A DNA stretch of 10,759 bases from Chromera velia (taxonomy: Eukaryota; Sar; Chromeraceae): positions 2,834-13,592 of the forward strand of contig JAHBMJ010002886.1 of the NCBI GenBank assembly GCA_018398765.1, written 5' to 3'. The notes beneath the pieces are model-generated. The model saw nothing but the letters and a program-made list of their open reading frames with translations. It did not search any database and was not told where the DNA came from. Positions within the stretch are counted from its first letter, which is position 1, and every line of letters begins with the position of its first letter. Positions 7,708 to 10,759 of this stretch are shown here, piece by piece. Position numbers and translations under genes: made by a program.

Positions 7708-9065
7708 ATGATGCGCTTTGGAACATTTCTGCTGGTTTTGTCGTACACAGTTGTTGTCTCGGCATTTCGAGACGGCAAGACGTCACCGGTCAGTGTGTGA
7801 TACCTGTGTCTTTTTGTCTTCTCGTGTTTCGTGATCCGATTCAAGCGATTCATCTCTGCCCTGCCCTTCTTGCAGATGACGGCCTTCAGTGTCAGTCCGC
7901 TTTCCCGCAATGGTAGTGGCCTGTTCTCTCGTCGGTTTGCCGTCCAGAGGTCCCGTCTCTCAAATGACGTCTCCCGTCTCCAAAAAACGGAATCCCGACT
8001 TCGGCTGGGAGCAGGGACGGGGACAGTGGAAGTGACAACACCGAGCGGGAAGAATTTCGTGTACCAGAAGAAGCAGGGCGTGACACCGACTCAATTGATT
8101 CTCTCCTGCGCACTCTATTTGCTCCTCCTTGTAGACATGGTCCCGTATGCAAGGTCAGCAGTCCGTCGGGTGCGTAAAGCACTTTCCCGGCGAGGCAGGC
8201 AGCTTCCCTGAGAACACACATACTTTTCTGTTGCTCAAAAGCTCTTGACCTAAACGGGTGTTGGGGGGGGGGGGAACAAACAGGGAGATCAGACGAAAGG
8301 GGGGGGGAGAGGAGAGGAGAAGAGAGGAGAAAAGTTAGTCCGCACAAGTCGTTTTCGGCAAGCAGCGAGGGGGCAAGAGGGTGTACAACTTCGGGATCGG
8401 CTCATGTGCACTCAGGCTATCCCTCACAATCTCTTTGGATGCCTTTTCAGCTGTTGGGAGTTGAGGCTTTGGTAATTCTGTCGCATGGTAGCCATTCCCG
8501 CTTCGATGTCCTTGACGAGCAGTGCGTGATCTCGTTGGACTTTGTTTTCTCTTCTCGTGCGGAACTTGGGGGCTGCGAGATTTCGCAGAGTCTTTTTTCA
8601 TTCCCCCCCTCTTACAGACGATCGACTGTATTCAGAATTCTGCGGTCGCACAGACTGAGAGAGTCTCTCAATAGCTTACAGAGACGCATTCAGACGGACG
8701 CACAGTCAAAAATTCACTGTTTTCATTTTACTTCCACGTATATGCATCCTTCATCATGGACGCCCCCCTGTATTTTCATACAGAACTCTGTATGAAAATA
8801 AATGCAAAAAATTGCATTTTACTTCCACGTATGTGCATGCAGGTCCTTCATCATGGACGCCCCCCCGTTGGCCTCAGGGTACCTCTCCGTGTTTGGCCCC
8901 GTCTTCTCCCTGGTCGAGCAGGTGCCCTACCACGGAATTCTGCAGCTCCTTTTTCTCACCTACGCCGCCAAACAGGAAAAGAAAGTTGGCAGGTCGGTCA
9001 AGCAACAGGTCTACCTGCACGTAGCTCCTTTTCAAAATGGTATCCTGTGACTGCAAAGAACATGA

Positions 9066-9096
<31 letters not shown>

Positions 9097-9124
9097 CCTC
9101 TCATATTCCTTCTTCCTCTCCCTA

Positions 9125-9211
<87 letters not shown>

Positions 9212-9905
9212 GTCTTTCTTTCTTTCTTTCTTTCTTTCGTTCGTTCGTTCTTTCTTCCTTCCTTCCTTCCTTTCTGTCTGTCTTTCTTTCTTTCTTTCTT
9301 TTCTTTCTTTCTTTCTTTCTTTCTTTCTTTTCTTTCTTTCTTTCTTTCTTTCTTTTCTTTCTTTCTTTCTTTCTTTCTTTCTTTCCTTCCTTCCTTCCTT
9401 CCTTCCTTCCTTTTCTTCTTTCCTTCCTTTCTTTCTTTCTCTCTCTCTCTCTCCCCCTCTCTCTCTCCATCTCTCTTTCTTTCTGTGTTTCTTCGGTCGA
9501 TCCTGTCTACTGCATCCTCCTTCTCTCCATGCCTCCCTCACTCCCAGGTTCATTCTCTGCGTGGCAGACCGATTAAGCGGCTACGCGCCCCTCACCCCCC
9601 TTGCTGCTCTGTGTGCGTGTGTGTATGTATGTATTATGTATGTACGTGTGTGTGTGTGTGTGTGTGTGTGTGTCAGATTTGTCTGCTTCAACGCCGCCCA
9701 AGCGGGACAGCTGATGATCTATGGCCGCATGTTCACCAGCATCTTCAAGAGCTTCTTCTTTCGGGGCGTCCAAGCCACCTTCCTCGTTGGAATCCTCACC
9801 GTCGTCTACGCGTGGGTGACGATTCTCGGGAGACGGGACTTCCCAGATGAGATCCCATACATCAGCGCAACCTCTTACACCCAAATCGGGCCTCTAATTT
9901 CATGA
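7708..9905 (+). CDS. TIC20: Tic20-like plastid protein import translocon subunit, 4 exons, 245 aa
   Basis: Exons are 7708-7788, 7876-8153, 8843-8992 and 9677-9905 (TGA). They sum to 738 nt with phases 0, 2, 2. Tic20 is an integral protein of the inner plastid envelope that helps form the import channel. Residues 1-19 are a signal peptide ending VVVSA with Phe20 next, the hallmark of bipartite presequences for red-derived complex plastids; residues 20 to about 70 are Ser/Arg-rich and transit-peptide-like. The mature part has the family features: a first hydrophobic segment ending VDMVPYAR (about 101-120), a second at about 133-162, FVCFNAAQA (171-179, compare the family's RFNxMQA), further hydrophobic stretches at about 182-220, and the closing DEIPYISATSYTQI (227-240). 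Exon 1 carries the signal peptide alone. The model starts at the first of two adjacent ATGs (7708, 7711). Pairwise identity to plant Tic20 looks low, so the call rests on motif order and spacing. Confidence 0.8.
8264..8335. repeat. Poly-G and GGAGA purine tracts in Tic20-like intron 2
   Basis: G homopolymers (starting near 8264 and 8299) are followed by GAGGA-type purine repeats inside the 689-nt intron 8154-8842. Such G runs can form quadruplex structures. No coding exon is needed in this intron to keep the frame. Confidence 0.7.
8724..8866 (+). repeat. Duplicated intron-exon boundary of Tic20-like exon 3, with two hairpins between the copies
   Basis: About 45 bp spanning the 3' end of intron 2 and the start of exon 3 (CATTTTACTTCCACGTAT to CTTCATCATGGACGCCCC) occurs at 8724-8768 and again at 8815-8866. 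The upstream copy lacks the six bases GCAGGT that hold the acceptor AG and has one further substitution, so only the downstream copy can be spliced. Between them lie two perfect hairpins: 13-bp arms at 8771-8783/8788-8800 and 8-bp arms at 8800-8807/8812-8819. Confidence 0.8.
9065..9483 (+). repeat. (CT)n / (CTTT)n / (CTTC)n microsatellite in Tic20-like intron 3
   Basis: About 400 bp of near-uninterrupted pyrimidine on the sense strand lies inside intron 8993-9676. It shifts between CT, CTTT and CTTC units. Long frames with Phe/Leu/Ser runs (plus strand) or Lys/Glu/Arg runs (minus strand) across it are translations of the repeat. Confidence 0.95.
9613..9673 (+). repeat. (TG)n microsatellite ending at the intron 3 acceptor
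   Basis: TG repeats run almost to the acceptor TCAG at 9673-9676. The acceptor therefore has alternating TG instead of a normal pyrimidine tract beside it; UG-rich RNA of this kind is a binding site for TDP-43/CELF-type proteins in animals. Confidence 0.85.
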
Positions 9906-10759
9906 TCCTTCAATTCAAGTGACTTCAAGGTGAATCCTTCCCATGCGGGTAACGACCTTGTCTGCTGTAGCCAGACTGTATAGACTGCCGGCCATCGATA
10001 CACAGCCATCTTGCTTAAAAGCTTTATTGACCGCCGAGACCAAAAACGGGCTGCCGGTCAGGGGTGAGGAAGATCGGCTGATCTCGAGTTATTAATCAAA
10101 ATATCTGTTATTTAGAAATAAGGAGCCTCGCTTGGTTCAAGTTCCAACTTCCAAGTTTATTAAGATATTATCAAAGCAAAGTCTACTTAGACTCTACTCT
10201 GCAATGAGCTACAATGAGCAAACCAAGAAAATAAATTTATATATATTTAGTAACATGCAAAGTCTACTAGTCTATCTAGTAGTTTATAGTACTAGCGTAT
10301 AAAGCAAAGATACAAAACATGAAAAAGTCCTTTAATTTAATTAGCCTGCTAGTTAGCTGAGTATAGAGCCTGAGATATACTTTGTTATTTATCTATTTGA
10401 TATATCACCACTAACTGTTTGCTAGACTGTTTGTTACTGTGCTAGTAAAATAATACATTAGATTTTGCTGCAGATTGAATAAACATCTATAACCGTGATT
10501 GCTTATTTGAATTACTAGATATTGCTACATCGTTGTGCATGACCAAAGGGGCCTTGACAAAATTCCGATATCGGGTGGTGTCCCAGGTGGTATCCAATAT
10601 TATCTCTTTATCCCCCCCCCCCAATACATAAGACGGTATTGGACATGGTGGCCGGTAGTGGCCGGGGTCGGCCCGGACGCCAGCCATGGTTCCAGGCATG
10701 CCACGAAAAGTCCGACCACCGTATTGGCGCCTCTCAGCGGTGGAACCCCCCCCCCCCCC
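9906..10759. other. Gene-free region with second AT-rich, CTAG-rich island
   Basis: Past the Tic20-like stop codon I find no protein-like frame, tRNA or other RNA gene. The first 100-150 bp should hold the 3' UTR. From about 10080 to 10560 the sequence is AT-rich with many CTAG tetramers, a 12-bp direct repeat GCAAAGTCTACT (10176-10187 and 10257-10268) and an inverted repeat CTACTAG/CTAGTAG (10264-10282). From about 10560 it turns GC-richer with GGTATTGG-type motifs and C homopolymers (10611-10622 and 10747-10759). It resembles the island at 5144-5865 in composition. Confidence 0.5.

Noticed and set aside
8756-9850. Long plus-strand frame of 364 codons and its minus-strand Lys/Glu/Arg counterparts
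   Set aside because: Most of it is translation of CT, CTTT and TG microsatellites; the true coding parts are exons 3 and 4 of the Tic20-like gene in other joins.
10080-10160. GGTTCAAGTTCC resembling a tRNA T-loop / B box
   Set aside because: No acceptor stem, D arm or A box at the right spacing; the upstream sequence is simple AT-rich DNA.
10487-10699. 70-codon minus-strand frame
   Set aside because: Spans a C homopolymer and an AT-rich segment, with no domain-like sequence or splice support.
1-10759. CRISPR array, bacterial operon, or prophage content
   Set aside because: No spaced direct repeats of CRISPR type, no Shine-Dalgarno-led gene clusters, and the genes are split by spliceosomal introns, so the DNA is eukaryotic.

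Overview
This is nuclear DNA of an intron-rich eukaryote, most likely a photosynthetic protist whose complex plastid descends from a red alga. A chromerid such as Chromera is my best guess; it is an inference. The reasons are spliceosomal introns in three of four genes, TATA boxes about 110-155 bp upstream of three start codons, many microsatellites, and one gene with a bipartite plastid presequence (signal peptide, then Phe at the predicted cleavage site) in front of a Tic20-like membrane protein. Most long open frames in the window are artefacts of microsatellites. The real genes are split and had to be assembled exon by exon from reading frame, splice phase and protein motifs.

Layout: (1) 32-3293, minus strand: a nine-exon gene for a 242-residue protein with an N-terminal SAM-like helical domain, a Pro/Ala-rich linker and a C-terminal PUB domain, the fold that binds the tail of the Cdc48/p97 ATPase. 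(2) 3294-4144: an intergenic region with a GC-rich palindromic block, a 12-bp tandem repeat and outward-facing TATA motifs. (3) 4145-5143, plus strand: an intronless gene for a 332-residue protein of unknown function with a basic N-terminus, 12-residue tandem repeats and a predicted C-terminal coiled coil. (4) 5144-6450: no gene seen; an AT-rich, CTAG-rich island followed by GT and GA microsatellites. (5) 6451-7189, minus strand: a two-exon gene for a 162-residue secreted, six-cysteine protein of unknown function. (6) 7190-7707: an intergenic region shared by two divergent genes. (7) 7708-9905, plus strand: a four-exon gene for a 245-residue Tic20-like plastid import protein. (8) 9906-10759: no gene seen; a second AT-rich island ending in C homopolymers.

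The genes do not form an obvious pathway. They are arranged as divergent pairs (genes 1/3 and 5/7). The most striking shared property is the splice donor: in all 12 introns I place, position +3 is C (9 times) or G (3 times), never A, and +5 is always G, giving a GTCAG-type donor. All 12 acceptors are CAG. Microsatellites lie only in introns and between genes. All gene models are predictions from the sequence alone and have no transcript evidence.
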